A DNA stretch of 64,000 nucleotides, from NCBI RefSeq assembly GCF_030548175.1, contig NZ_JAUORX010000006.1:124001-188000 (forward strand). The letters run 5' to 3'. Source of the DNA: Cognatishimia sp. 1_MG-2023. GTDB taxonomy: Bacteria; Pseudomonadota; Alphaproteobacteria; Rhodobacterales; Rhodobacteraceae. Position numbers and translations under genes: made by a program. Shown here piece by piece: positions 42,160 through 51,403 of the stretch (its first letter is position 1; every line of letters begins with the position of its first letter). The notes under the pieces are model-generated. The model was not told the origin of the DNA. It searched no databases and saw only the letters and a program-made list of their open reading frames with translations.

Positions 42160-43764
42160 TTATTCCGCTGGGACCGCAACGGTCAGGGATGTTTCCTGTG
42201 CCGGTGCTTTGCGGACTGTTAGCCATAGGTTCACGCACATGATGATTGCGCCAGCGAGGTACATCACCCCACCCAAGCCGCGGACCACATACATTGGGAA
42301 TTTCGCAGCCACTGTGTCGGCAAACGAGTTCACCAAGAAGCCATTCGCGTCGACTTCGCGCCACATCAGGCCTTCCATGATGCCGGTGACCCACATGCTG
42401 GATGCGTAAAGAACGATACCGATTGTCGCGAGCCAGAAGTGCCAGCTCACCAAGCTGAGACTGTAGAGGCGTTCACGTTTCCAGAGCACTGGCACGAGGT
42501 AGTAAAGCGCGCCGAATGTGATCAGGCCGTTCCAACCAAGCGCACCAGAATGCACGTGGCCGATTGTCCAGTCGGTGTAGTGGCTGAGTGAGTTGACCGC
42601 GCGGATCGACATCATCGGACCTTCGAAGGTGGACATGCCGTAGAAGGCAAGTGAGGCCACCATCATGCGGATAATTGGATCGGTGCGCAGCTTGTCCCAT
42701 GCGCCTTGCAGCGTCATCAGGCCGTTGATCATACCACCCCAGCTTGGCATCCACAGGATGATCGAGAAGACCATGCCTAGTGTGCTCGCCCAGTCAGGTA
42801 GGGCTGTGTAGTGCAAGTGGTGTGGACCCGCCCAGATATACAAGAAGATCAGCGCCCAGAAGTGGATGATGGATAGTTTGTAGCTAAAGACCGGCTTTTC
42901 GGCCTGCTTTGGCACAAAGTAGTACATCATCCCAAGGAAACCCGCAGTCAGGAAGAAGCCAACCGCGTTGTGGCCATACCACCACTGCACCATGGCGTCT
43001 TGGACACCGGACCAAAGGATCACGGATTTAGAGCCAAAGATGCTGACCGGAACGGTCATGTTGTTCACGAGATGCAGCATCGCAACGGTGACGATGAAGC
43101 CAAGGTAGAACCAGTTCGCAACGTAGATGTGTTTTTCGCGGCGCTTGATGATTGTACCAAGGAAAACAGCCAGATAGGCGACCCAAACGATGGTCAGCCA
43201 GATGTCTACGTGCCATTCAGGCTCTGCATATTCTTTGGACTGTGTGCCACCGAACAAATAACCGGTTGCTGCCAGAACGATAAAGAGCTGGTAGCCCCAG
43301 AACACGAACCAAGCGAGATTGCCGCCCCAAAGGCGTGCCGCGCATGTCCGTTGAACAACGTAGAACGAGGTTGCGATTAAAGCGTTGCCGCCAAAGGCGA
43401 AAATCACCGCACTGGTGTGCAGTGGACGCAGGCGACCAAAGTTCGCAAGACCCTCGGCCCATTCAAAGTTGAGCACGGGAAAGGCCAATTGGAAAGCGAT
43501 CAAAACGCCGACCAAAAAGCCAACGACGCCCCAAAAGGCGGTTGCAACAACGCCTGCGCGTATCACCCCGTCCATATATTCAGATTGAAGAATAGCGGGT
43601 TTGTCTTCATCGACCCCCCGCAGCACCCACAAAAACAGGCCCCCGGATACAAGCACAATAATTAGTGCATGCACCATATAGGCCAGATCGCGCGCATAAT
43701 TGGCAGCGATCATCGCGCATAGCGTGATTAGCCCCAGCACGATCAGCTTCACAGTGTTGATCAT
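42160..43764 (-). CDS. ccoN: cbb3 oxidase catalytic subunit CcoN
   Basis: A 534-residue haem-copper oxidase (C-type) with 12 or more helices. Haem b and b3-CuB ligands lie in [36 protein letters not shown] and [15 protein letters not shown], which carries the cross-linked-type Tyr helix region. It reduces O2 at high affinity. The open frame reaches 43800, but the ATG at 43764 follows GAAGGGA at good distance, giving the usual N-terminus. A perfect FNR box is 93 bases upstream. Confidence 0.97.
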   Translation of the reverse strand: MINTVKLIVLGLITLCAMIAANYARDLAYMVHALIIVLVSGGLFLWVLRGVDEDKPAILQSEYMDGVIRAGVVATAFWGVVGFLVGVLIAFQLAFPVLNFEWAEGLANFGRLRPLHTSAVIFAFGGNALIATSFYVVQRTCAARLWGGNLAWFVFWGYQLFIVLAATGYLFGGTQSKEYAEPEWHVDIWLTIVWVAYLAVFLGTIIKRREKHIYVANWFYLGFIVTVAMLHLVNNMTVPVSIFGSKSVILWSGVQDAMVQWWYGHNAVGFFLTAGFLGMMYYFVPKQAEKPVFSYKLSIIHFWALIFLYIWAGPHHLHYTALPDWASTLGMVFSIILWMPSWGGMINGLMTLQGAWDKLRTDPIIRMMVASLAFYGMSTFEGPMMSIRAVNSLSHYTDWTIGHVHSGALGWNGLITFGALYYLVPVLWKRERLYSLSLVSWHFWLATIGIVLYASSMWVTGIMEGLMWREVDANGFLVNSFADTVAAKFPMYVVRGLGGVMYLAGAIIMCVNLWLTVRKAPAQETSLTVAVPAE

Positions 43765-43856
43765 TTCGCGTCCCTTCACCGTGCCCGGATGTCGACTCAA
43801 GGTCTCCGAGCGAATTCATTCCGGTGCAGTTTTGCGGCAAGTGGCCTGACGGAACC

Positions 43857-43870
43857 TTGATCTGCATCAA
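43857..43870. promoter_or_regulatory. Perfect FNR/FnrL box between ccoN and uspA
   Basis: TTGAT-CTGC-ATCAA matches the FNR consensus exactly. It is centred about 99 bases from the ccoN start and 84 bases from the divergent uspA start, so a protein bound there could act in both directions. FnrL control of ccoNOQP is established in Rhodobacter. Confidence 0.88.
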
Positions 43871-43947
43871 GGAATGCCTTGCGATGTGGCGGCAAGCTAT
43901 GTGCGAGGGCCTTGAGCCCACCCCATCACAAAGGGAAGGAGCCTGTT

Positions 43948-44787
43948 ATGTCCTATAAATCTTTGCTTACAGTTCTGACGGATACGGATTTTGCAGAGAC
44001 CACGTTAAAGCAAGCCGCTGCATTCGCACGCGCGCAAAATGCGCATCTTGATGTGCTTTGCCTTGGTCTGGATCGTAGTCAAACCGGATATTATTACGCC
44101 GGTGCGACCGCCTTGGTCGTCGAGCAATCACTGAATGTTGCACGGGAAGAAGTCGGAAAAATTGAAGCCTTAGCCGAAGCGTTTTTGAAAAAAACAGAAA
44201 CACGCTGGGGTATTGAAACTGGCATTTCTCCGGTGTCTGACTTAACGCGCCATGTCGCGGCGCGAGCCCGATTTGCGGATTTAACAATGTTGTCCAAACC
44301 CTACGGCCCAGATCATGGATTTGAGATGGAAAGCACTGTCGAGGCCGCACTATTCGAAGCTCAGGCCCCTGTCCTTGTGCTGCCTGACCAAGCTGAACCG
44401 GTTGTCGCCCCAAAAACGATCACGATTGCTTGGAACGAAAGCCCAGAGGCTTTGCGCGCAGTGCGGGCTGCCTTGCCACTCTTACGCGCGGCAGAATTGG
44501 TGCGTGTGGTTGTGATTGATCCACCGAGCCATGGCCCAAACAGGTCTGATCCGGGTGGATTGTTATCGCAATTCTTAGCGCGTCATGGGGTGCGGGTAGA
44601 AGTGGATGTGATGGCCAAATCCTTGCCACGAATTTCTGACGTTCTTTTACGTCATGCCAACGACAATGATGTCGATCTGATTGTCATGGGCGCTTATGGG
44701 CACTCTCGTTTCCGCGAGTCGATTTTGGGTGGAGCGACCCGGCATATGTTGGAACAATCTGAGGTGCCCATCTTCATGGCGCACTAA
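43948..44787 (+). CDS. Universal stress protein, two-domain
   Basis: A 279-residue protein of two Usp folds. The second domain has the ATP-binding pattern G-x2-G-x9-G in GAYGHSRFRESILGGATRH near the C-terminus; the first (MSYKSLLTVLTDTDFAE...) lacks a clear one. The frame is open from 43879, but GGAAGGAG just before the ATG at 43948 sets the start. It is divergent from ccoN with a shared FNR box and was found in a similar place in related species as far as I recall, so a role in low-oxygen stress is likely. Confidence 0.9.
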   Translation: MSYKSLLTVLTDTDFAETTLKQAAAFARAQNAHLDVLCLGLDRSQTGYYYAGATALVVEQSLNVAREEVGKIEALAEAFLKKTETRWGIETGISPVSDLTRHVAARARFADLTMLSKPYGPDHGFEMESTVEAALFEAQAPVLVLPDQAEPVVAPKTITIAWNESPEALRAVRAALPLLRAAELVRVVVIDPPSHGPNRSDPGGLLSQFLARHGVRVEVDVMAKSLPRISDVLLRHANDNDVDLIVMGAYGHSRFRESILGGATRHMLEQSEVPIFMAH

Positions 44788-44810
44788 GGTTCCAAATTCG
44801 AGAGAGCCTA

Positions 44811-44846
44811 AGCCCCATGCGAAGATATTTCGCATGGGGCTTTTTT
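44811..44846 (+). terminator. Terminator of uspA
   Basis: AGCCCCATGCGAA (44811-44823) pairs perfectly with TTCGCATGGGGCT (44829-44841) around GATAT and is followed by a run of six T from 44841. It begins 23 bases after the stop. Confidence 0.92.
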
Positions 44847-44849
44847 GTT

Positions 44850-46118
44850 TTACGCTTTGCGAAGAACCGCGATGTAGAACCCGTCCATGCCGCCCTTGTC
44901 TGCCCAGTAATCTGGACGCAGGCGCAGGCCGCCTTCTTCGGTGATCCAAGCTGGATCAATACCCGGTAGCTTGAGCGCCTCGACGTCCGTTTTCATGTTC
45001 TCATGCTTGGCAAGCGCGTCCTCGACTTGGCATTCGCCCTCGTCTGGCAACAGGGAGCAAGTGCAATACACAAGACGCCCGCCCGGTGCGAGCATGTCGA
45101 TCGCGTGGTCTAACATTTGCGCCTGAAGTTCGAACAGCTCGCCAAATTCTGATCCGTCTTTGGCATAGGGCAAATCAGGATGGCGGCGCATTGTGCCGGT
45201 GGCAGAACACGGAGCGTCCAAAAGAATGGCATCCCAAGTGCCTGTTTCTTTGAGCGCGTCCCCGACTTGAAGATCAGCCTCTAGCTTGGTGCGCTTAAGG
45301 TTCTCGCGGACGCGTTCCATCCGAGCGGGATTATCATCAACTGCGCGCACTTTGGCACCGGCCGCAGCAATCTGCATCGTCTTGCCGCCGGGTGCGGCGC
45401 AAAGTTCTAAAATTGCTTCGCCTTCCTGCGGTGCAAGCATTTGAACCGGCATTGCCGCAGCGGCATCCTGGACCCACCAGCTGCCTCGCTTAAAGCCGGG
45501 CATCATCGACACTTGACCATTGTCTGCTAAGCGAACGCTGCCTGTTTCAAGCAGTTCCCCACCCAAAGAGCGATGTAGCGCGCCAATATCGCCTTTAGCC
45601 GTTAAATCGAGCGGTGCGCCCGCGTAATGGGCTTTTTCAATCTCGATCACAGCTTCGGTGCCGTAGGCCAACACCAACGGCTCGCGAATCCATTTTGGCA
45701 TGCGCGGCACGCGCAACATGTCCCACGCTTCTTGGCCCCCAGCCGCGACCTTACGCAGGACAGCGTTAACAAGGCCCTTCATCGTGGCGGTGCGTTTGTT
45801 GCGCCCGACGATTTCAACAGCGCTGTTCACAATGCCATGGGCTGCGCCGCCATTGCAAAGCTCTACCGTTGCGATGCGCAGGGCATTGCGCACCGATAGC
45901 GGAGGGTGCTTTTTCAGATGCTTTTGTAAAAGACGGTCAGCGCGCTCAAGGCTACGCAGAGTGTCCAATGCCAAACGCTGCGCGGTTGCGCGTTCTGCCG
46001 GTTCGAGCTTATCCAAGGCACCAGAGGCGATGACTTCGGTCAGCATTCGGCTTTCGCCCAGCACTTGATCCAGCAGATAAACGGCTGATCGCCGCGCTTG
46101 AACGCCGGTCTGCGACAT
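44850..46118 (-). CDS. 16S rRNA (cytosine-C5) methyltransferase, RsmB/NOP2 family with NusB domain
   Basis: A 422-residue protein. The N-terminal about 145 residues are a NusB-like domain (RRSAVYLLDQVLGE, later HGIVNSAVEIVGRNKRTATMKGLVNAVLRKV), as in RsmB. The catalytic domain has SAM motif CAAPGGKTMQ, catalytic Cys in DAPCSATGTMRRHPD, and YCTCSLLPDEGE. It likely makes m5C967 in 16S rRNA. The frame opens at 46166, but GTCAGGAG before the ATG at 46118 sets the start. Confidence 0.9.
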   Translation of the reverse strand: MSQTGVQARRSAVYLLDQVLGESRMLTEVIASGALDKLEPAERATAQRLALDTLRSLERADRLLQKHLKKHPPLSVRNALRIATVELCNGGAAHGIVNSAVEIVGRNKRTATMKGLVNAVLRKVAAGGQEAWDMLRVPRMPKWIREPLVLAYGTEAVIEIEKAHYAGAPLDLTAKGDIGALHRSLGGELLETGSVRLADNGQVSMMPGFKRGSWWVQDAAAAMPVQMLAPQEGEAILELCAAPGGKTMQIAAAGAKVRAVDDNPARMERVRENLKRTKLEADLQVGDALKETGTWDAILLDAPCSATGTMRRHPDLPYAKDGSEFGELFELQAQMLDHAIDMLAPGGRLVYCTCSLLPDEGECQVEDALAKHENMKTDVEALKLPGIDPAWITEEGGLRLRPDYWADKGGMDGFYIAVLRKA

Positions 46119-46193
46119 GAAGGGCTCCTGACTGTCTTGTCCAAATGGGATGGGGGCGTATATCAAGGGGCAAATGCGAAAGGAACCCCGCGC

Positions 46194-46379
46194 ATGAGCG
46201 AAATGGAAAAAGACACAAACGCGTTGCCCGAGGCGGCAGTGCGAGCATTGGCCGAAGCGGAAGAACGTCGTAAAGCCGCGAAAGACCTTGGGTTGGCCCC
46301 AGAGCTAGGTGGGCGTGATGGGCCGGAGCCTGTGCGTTTCGGAGATTGGGAGAAAAAGGGAATTGCCGTCGATTTCTGA
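46194..46379 (+). CDS. DUF1674 (SDHAF4-like) protein
   Basis: A 61-residue protein. The C-terminal half is the DUF1674 core, GGRDGPEPVRFGDWEKKGIAVDF, which is shared with the eukaryotic succinate dehydrogenase assembly factor SDHAF4. The first half is charged and helical. A bacterial role in assembling flavinylated SdhA is suggested by homology only. The upstream open frame to 46098 is ignored because AAAGGAAC lies before the ATG at 46194. It faces the ABC permease gene at its 3' end. Confidence 0.87.
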   Translation: MSEMEKDTNALPEAAVRALAEAEERRKAAKDLGLAPELGGRDGPEPVRFGDWEKKGIAVDF

Positions 46380-46404
46380 CGAGCGATTTTTGGGTGATGA
46401 TCGA

Positions 46405-46463
46405 AGGGGCTTTGCCCCTCTGGAGCTATGCTCCATTCACCCCAAGGTATTGTGGATCAAGAA
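46405..46463. repeat. Intergenic palindromic repeat, copy 2
   Basis: A hairpin AGGGGC-TTT-GCCCCT (46405-46419) is followed by a second hairpin TGGAGC-TAT-GCTCCA (46421-46435) and then ACCCCAAGGTATTGTGGATCA. The order (GC hairpin, ACCCC, GTATT, TGGA) resembles the element at 16703-16757. It sits between two convergent genes. Confidence 0.5.
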
Positions 46464-46500
46464 AAAACAGGGGTTCGTGTGTTTTGCGAGCCCCTGTTTT
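46464..46500 (-). terminator. Terminator of the tandem-permease ABC operon
   Basis: AAAACAGGGG (46464-46473) pairs with CCCCTGTTTT (46491-46500); on the minus strand the stem ends in a U run. It begins only three bases after the permease stop. Confidence 0.85.
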
Positions 46501-46503
46501 GAT

Positions 46504-48525
46504 TCATAGGCCAAGCGCTTTGCGGCGTTCTTCGGCGAAGCCTTGGACAAGGCGATCCGCAATCAGTGCGAGGATCGCCATGGCGGCACCTGCTGAGAGG
46601 CCAAGGCCGATGTCAGCTTGCCCCAAGGCGAGATAGATTGATTGCCCCAAGCCTGTTGTGCCGATGAGCGCGGCAATCACGAGCATCGCAAAGGCGTAGA
46701 GAATCGTCTGGTTTAGGCCCAGCAAAATGGATGGCGCCGCATAAGGCGCGCGGACTTCTCGCATGGTTTGCCATGTATTTGCGCCAGAAGATTTTGCCGC
46801 CTCGATCAAATCATCCGGAGTCGTGGTCAGCCCATGACGTGTGTAGCGGATCATCGGAACGATTGCGTAGAGGCAAATCGCAAGGAAAGCTGAAAATTCT
46901 CCGATTTGGAAGAACATCAAGACTGGGATCAGGAACACAAACAGCGGGATCGTTTGCAGCAAGTCGCACATGGGGCGCAGGATGACCCAAGCGGTTTTGC
47001 TAACCGCCGCCCAGAAGCCTAGCAGGCCACCCACGATTGCGCAGGCAAATACGGCCGCGCCCGAAAGGTAGAGCGACAGCAACGCGCGTTCCCAAAGGCC
47101 AGACAGCAGGATCAAACCCAGTAGGATTGCGCAGAGGCGCACAAGTGGCCAGCCACCAGATGCCCAGCCGACGGCACAGACACCGACAAGGACGAAGGGC
47201 CAAGGTAAATCTGCGATGCCGGTTTCAAGGATGCCCGCACAAAGCAGAATGGTGAGACCCGTCAGCATTCGACCACGTGCTGCACAGAGGCCCGCAAGCG
47301 CGACGGCGGCTGCAAAGAACCACAGTGAATAGCTTGGTTGCCACTGGAAACCCCAAGTGAACGGCAGGACCGCTTGGTCAAGACCGATGCGTAATGGGAG
47401 CAAGCCATAGAACATGGCGTTATTTTTAACGCTATCCAAAGCAGCACCATTGGCAGCAGTGAAAGCGCCAACAGATGTATCAACAACATCCGCGACACCA
47501 TCAAGCAACGCAATCTCTGCCGGATCAATGCGCACAACGAATGCCAAGATCGCACCGATGGCGAGGATGATCCAACCGATCTTAGCGTCATAATGTTGGC
47601 GCTGTGTGGCAAGTGTTGCGGACATGCGGTCGATAACGATCGCAAAAACCACAATCACAGAACCCGCAAGGAATGCCTGTCCGAACCACGCTTTGCGCAT
47701 GGTCAAAAGCACTTCCCAACCGATGTCATCAAAGCCGCCGATGACGGCTGCGATGATCACCATCGACAGGGCAGCCATTAGGCTTTGGTTGACACCGACC
47801 ATGATTTGATTGCCAGCAGCCGGGATTTCGACAAGCAGCAATTGTTGACGACGTGTGCCACCGGACATGATGGCCGCTTCGCGGATATCATGTTCGACGC
47901 GCTCTAGGCCCAATAGGACATTTCGTGCCATTGGCGGGGCCGCGTAGATGGCTGATGCGATAAGACCAACAACCGGACCAAAGCCAAAGAGAAACAGAAG
48001 CGGTGTCAGATAAGCGAAGGTCGGAACCGTTTGCATAACGTCGAGCGTCGCATTCACGGCACCCCGGAAACGGGGTACTTCGAAGGCTAAAACGCCAATG
48101 GCGAGGCCCATGAGCAGTGCAAGTGGGACCGAAACAAAGACCAGCGCCAAGGTGCGCATGCTTTGCGCCCAATAGCCGGAGATCAGCACAAAGCTCAGAC
48201 CAAAGAGGCCAAGCAGCGCCATTTTCCAACCGCCTAGACGCCAACCAAGGGCAGCTGTTGCGGCAATAACGATGGGCCAAGGCGTATTGCCGAGCACCCA
48301 ACTGGCGCCGTCCATCGGGAAAGCTAACAGCCAAGATAAACCGCGAGCGACGGGTTTAAACAGGTCCAATATCGCGCCCACACCTGAGCTTAGCCATTCA
48401 TTGACCGGAAAGGTCCATGCAGCAGGCCATTTTCCCAGCCATGCAAAATAGGGTTGCAGCACAAGGCACATAACCCCAACGATCACAGCGATCAGCGCCG
48501 CTTTTGTCCCGCGGGTCAATGTCAT
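46504..48525 (-). CDS. Tandem-domain betaine/proline-type ABC transporter permease
   Basis: A 673-residue permease made of two ProW-like units. The first (about 120-330) has LDVMQTVPTFAYLTPLLFLFG and EAAIMSGGTRRQQLLLVEIPAAGNQ; the second (about 450-670) has MCDLLQTIPLFVFLIPVLMFF and EAAKSSGANTWQTMREVRAPYAAPS. Both EAA loops are intact, so one polypeptide may form the whole membrane pore. It starts four bases inside the ATPase gene. Substrate is probably a quaternary amine or proline. Confidence 0.92.
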   Translation of the reverse strand: MTLTRGTKAALIAVIVGVMCLVLQPYFAWLGKWPAAWTFPVNEWLSSGVGAILDLFKPVARGLSWLLAFPMDGASWVLGNTPWPIVIAATAALGWRLGGWKMALLGLFGLSFVLISGYWAQSMRTLALVFVSVPLALLMGLAIGVLAFEVPRFRGAVNATLDVMQTVPTFAYLTPLLFLFGFGPVVGLIASAIYAAPPMARNVLLGLERVEHDIREAAIMSGGTRRQQLLLVEIPAAGNQIMVGVNQSLMAALSMVIIAAVIGGFDDIGWEVLLTMRKAWFGQAFLAGSVIVVFAIVIDRMSATLATQRQHYDAKIGWIILAIGAILAFVVRIDPAEIALLDGVADVVDTSVGAFTAANGAALDSVKNNAMFYGLLPLRIGLDQAVLPFTWGFQWQPSYSLWFFAAAVALAGLCAARGRMLTGLTILLCAGILETGIADLPWPFVLVGVCAVGWASGGWPLVRLCAILLGLILLSGLWERALLSLYLSGAAVFACAIVGGLLGFWAAVSKTAWVILRPMCDLLQTIPLFVFLIPVLMFFQIGEFSAFLAICLYAIVPMIRYTRHGLTTTPDDLIEAAKSSGANTWQTMREVRAPYAAPSILLGLNQTILYAFAMLVIAALIGTTGLGQSIYLALGQADIGLGLSAGAAMAILALIADRLVQGFAEERRKALGL

Positions 48526-49574
48526 GTGGCCTCGGCTCCGAGGGCTTTAACGAATGTATCTGGGCGCACCATGCCAACGACTTTGCCGTCGCCATCTTTG
48601 ACAGGAACCGCTTCGAATGTGGCGGCACATTGTGTCAGGGCGTCTTCTAACGACATGCCTGTTCGCAATTCCGGCCATTCGCCAGCCAAGGGACCGTCGC
48701 CGACGGGTTCCATAACTTCGCCGATGGTCATGTGGCGGCCTTTGGGCACGTCACGTGCGAATTCGCGTACGTAGTCATCAATCGGGTTCAGCACGATTTG
48801 CGTTGGCGTCCCAATTTGTACAACTTCGCCATCACGCATAATGGCGATGCGATCAGCCAGCTTTAGAGCTTCTGCGATGTCGTGGGTGATGAAGACGATA
48901 GATTTCTTGAGTGTCGCTTGGATGTTCAGGAACTCGTCCTGCAACTGGCGACGGATCAGCGGATCGAGCGCTGAGAAAGGTTCATCAAGGAACCAGATGT
49001 CAGGGTTCACCGCCAAAGAACGCGCAATGCCTACACGTTGACGTTGGCCACCGGACAGCTCACGCGGATAAGCGTCTTCGCGGCCTTCAAGACCTACGAG
49101 TTTGATCACTTCTAAAGCGCGCGCACGGCGTTCAGACCGCCCTGCCCCCTGCATTTTCAATGGGAAGGCCACGTTGTCGGCCACGCTCATGTGCGGGAAT
49201 AAGCCGAAATGCTGGAAGACCATACCCAGCTTATTGCGGCGAAGGTCGATAAGGCGCTTGTCGCTTGCCTGAAGGATGTCTTCGCCATCAATGCGCACCG
49301 CACCGGCTGTGGGCTCAACCAGACGAGAGATACAGCGAATGAGGGTCGATTTGCCTGAGCCAGACAGGCCCATAATGACAAATAGCTCCCCTGACTGAAC
49401 TTCAAAGTTCGCGTCACGAACCGCAGGGATCAACCCTTGGTCCTGAAGTTTCGCTGCGGTGTCCCGCGTGTCCTGCGTGCCAATCTTTTGAAGACTGTTA
49501 CGCGCCCCTTCGCCGAAGACCTGCCACAGGCCCTCGACGGCAATCGCCGGTGCGGCGCTATTCTTATCAGTCAT
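48522..49574 (-). CDS. Betaine/proline-type ABC transporter ATP-binding protein (ProV-like)
   Basis: A 350-residue ATPase with Walker A GLSGSGKST, signature ELSGGQRQRVGIARSL, Walker B IWFLDEPFSALDP and THDIAEA. A ProV-type N-terminal part (ARNSLQKIGTQDTRDTAAKLQ) precedes Walker A. The C-terminal region (about 270-350) is CBS-like, longer than in the paralogue at 24875, with KDGDGKVVGMVRPDTF. It overlaps the permease gene by four bases and follows the binding-protein gene by eight. Confidence 0.93.
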   Translation of the reverse strand: MTDKNSAAPAIAVEGLWQVFGEGARNSLQKIGTQDTRDTAAKLQDQGLIPAVRDANFEVQSGELFVIMGLSGSGKSTLIRCISRLVEPTAGAVRIDGEDILQASDKRLIDLRRNKLGMVFQHFGLFPHMSVADNVAFPLKMQGAGRSERRARALEVIKLVGLEGREDAYPRELSGGQRQRVGIARSLAVNPDIWFLDEPFSALDPLIRRQLQDEFLNIQATLKKSIVFITHDIAEALKLADRIAIMRDGEVVQIGTPTQIVLNPIDDYVREFARDVPKGRHMTIGEVMEPVGDGPLAGEWPELRTGMSLEDALTQCAATFEAVPVKDGDGKVVGMVRPDTFVKALGAEAT

Positions 49575-49582
49575 AAAACTGC

Positions 49583-50542
49583 TTATTTAGTTGCCGCTTC
49601 AACGACAGGCTTCCAGCTTGCTTCGTTTGCAGCCATCCATTCTGCGACAACGGTTTCAACCGCTTGGCCGTCAACGTCTACGGCACCCATCATTGGTTGC
49701 TGTGCTTCGACGGACAATTGGTAACCTTCGAGGATTTCAGCAGCTGCTGGCCATTTGTCAGCCAAACCAGACCAACCTGCTTTGAAGATACGGGATGGTG
49801 AGAAGTCACAATCGTTGATCGCATCTGGGTTTGGACCCCAAGCTGGATCAGAGAAACATGCGTCTTCGCCTGCTGGCAGTTCAACGAATTTCACGTCATA
49901 GGCAGACATTGCCCAATGTGGCTGCCAGAACGTGATCAGCAGTGGCGATTTCTTTTCGGTGGAGGCGCGAAGTTCTGCGATCAATGCACCTTCGGAACCT
50001 GCTGGAACAGCTTTGAATGGCAGAGCCAGACCTGTCATACGGTCAGCACCTGGTGTGCCCCAATCTGCTGGGTAGTCAACCAAACGACCATTTGGAATGG
50101 TTTCGGCAGTTGCGAAGTTGATCGCGCAGGCTTTCAAAGCTTCCCATGCTGGCAAACCTGGGCACAGGTCTGCGACGTGTGCTGGGTATGCGATGCCTTC
50201 TTTGGCATCCAGACCAAGGTCACCGATTTCGACAACTGTGCCTTCTTCGATTTTCTTTGCATATTCGTCAGACACGTTAGAAGACCAAATTTCCAAAGTC
50301 GCGTGGATGTCGCCATCTGCGATTGCTTGGAATTGGTTCATCATACCTGCTGTTACGTACTCTACTTTATAGCCCGCAGCTTTGAGCATTTCGCCAGCAA
50401 CATGGGTTGTGACATGCTGGCCAGTCCATTCGTTCAAAGCCAGTTTGATTGGCTCGTCTGTCGCGCCCATTTCAGCGGCAGAAACAGCACCTGCGGCCAT
50501 CATTGCAATTGCGGACAGGCCGAGTTTCAAGGATGTTTTCAT
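49583..50542 (-). CDS. Betaine/proline-type ABC transporter, periplasmic binding protein
   Basis: A 319-residue OpuAC-family binding protein with a signal peptide cleaved near SAAEMGA (residue 23). Conserved segments: IKLALNEWTGQHVTTHVAGEML and LLITFWQPHWAMSAYDVKFV, with Trp residues likely in the ligand box. It is the first gene of the operon at 46504-50542. It is only distantly similar to the paralogue at 22779. Confidence 0.9.
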   Translation of the reverse strand: MKTSLKLGLSAIAMMAAGAVSAAEMGATDEPIKLALNEWTGQHVTTHVAGEMLKAAGYKVEYVTAGMMNQFQAIADGDIHATLEIWSSNVSDEYAKKIEEGTVVEIGDLGLDAKEGIAYPAHVADLCPGLPAWEALKACAINFATAETIPNGRLVDYPADWGTPGADRMTGLALPFKAVPAGSEGALIAELRASTEKKSPLLITFWQPHWAMSAYDVKFVELPAGEDACFSDPAWGPNPDAINDCDFSPSRIFKAGWSGLADKWPAAAEILEGYQLSVEAQQPMMGAVDVDGQAVETVVAEWMAANEASWKPVVEAATK

Positions 50543-50923
50543 AATAATCTCCCAAGGTCTTGGCCATTTCTTAAACAGCCATACAATTTTTTATTTGATC
50601 ACATAAGAACATGCGCAACGGCGCACGCCAAGGAAAAATGCTCGTGCGCACACTAAGGGTTCAGGCAAAAAGTTAAAGGCTAAGAACCGTTATTGTTCAA
50701 AAAATACCCTAAATATAAGGGGCTAGGTCCGCAACGGACGTGAATTAAACGATATGCATTAGAGTAAGGAAAATCGAAACAGAGGAACATAAGTTAACGA
50801 TTTTCATGCTATACTCTACGCATAGTTGCTGATCTTCCCCCCGTGCGTCTTGGTCGCAGGCAAAGGAATTGTAATTTCACAGCCCGCGGCATACCTCGGT
50901 CTAATATCATATTGGAACGTGCC
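50543..50923. other. Divergent promoter region upstream of the ABC operon and the DUF983 gene
   Basis: About 380 AT-rich bases without a gene. A small stem GTCCG-CAA-CGGAC lies near 50728. A TATACT sequence near 50810, 114 bases before the DUF983 start, could be a -10 box, but a good -35 box is not seen. Confidence 0.5.
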
Positions 50924-51337
50924 ATGACTGAAATAACAACTAACCGCCCATTAAAACCTGCCCTCCTTAAAGGTCTGCGTTTGCGGTGCCCAAAATGCGG
51001 TGAAGGCAAAGTTCTGCACAGCTATCTAAAGGTAGAACATAGTTGCAGCGAATGCGGTGAAGAATTGCACCATGCTCGCGCAGATGATGGGCCTGCCTAC
51101 GTTACTATTCTATTGGTCGGACACGTGATGGGCTTTGCACTTCATATCATGTGGTCATGGTTCCGCCCGTCACCCCTGTTTATGGCGCTTTCGATTTCAG
51201 CAATTGCTGTGATTAGCGCGCTTTTGATGCTCCCTCGCGTCAAGGGATTTATGATTGGGTATCAATGGTCAAAGCGCATGAATGGATTTGGCAATGCGAA
51301 AACGCCAACTGCTAAACCAGCAGATGCCGTAAGCTAA
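50924..51337 (+). CDS. DUF983-family membrane protein
   Basis: A 137-residue protein. The N-terminal part has a zinc-ribbon-like pair of CPKCGEGKVL and CSECGEEL (DUF983 pattern), followed by two membrane helices (about 65-85 and 90-110). Function is unknown; relatives lie near cytochrome oxidase genes in many genomes. An open frame reaches 50843, but the ATG at 50924 gives the family start LKPALLKGLRLRCPKCG. Confidence 0.85.
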   Translation: MTEITTNRPLKPALLKGLRLRCPKCGEGKVLHSYLKVEHSCSECGEELHHARADDGPAYVTILLVGHVMGFALHIMWSWFRPSPLFMALSISAIAVISALLMLPRVKGFMIGYQWSKRMNGFGNAKTPTAKPADAVS

Positions 51338-51403
51338 AAGGTTGCGCCAAATGGCACAACGCTTGCTTTGCTAGCATTTAGATAGAGAAGAAGCCTGGGG
51401 CGC

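Noticed and set aside
49916-50656. Open frame of 246 codons on the plus strand, rich in Cys and Trp
   Set aside because: Antisense to the binding-protein gene; its unusual composition comes from reading the complement of common codons.
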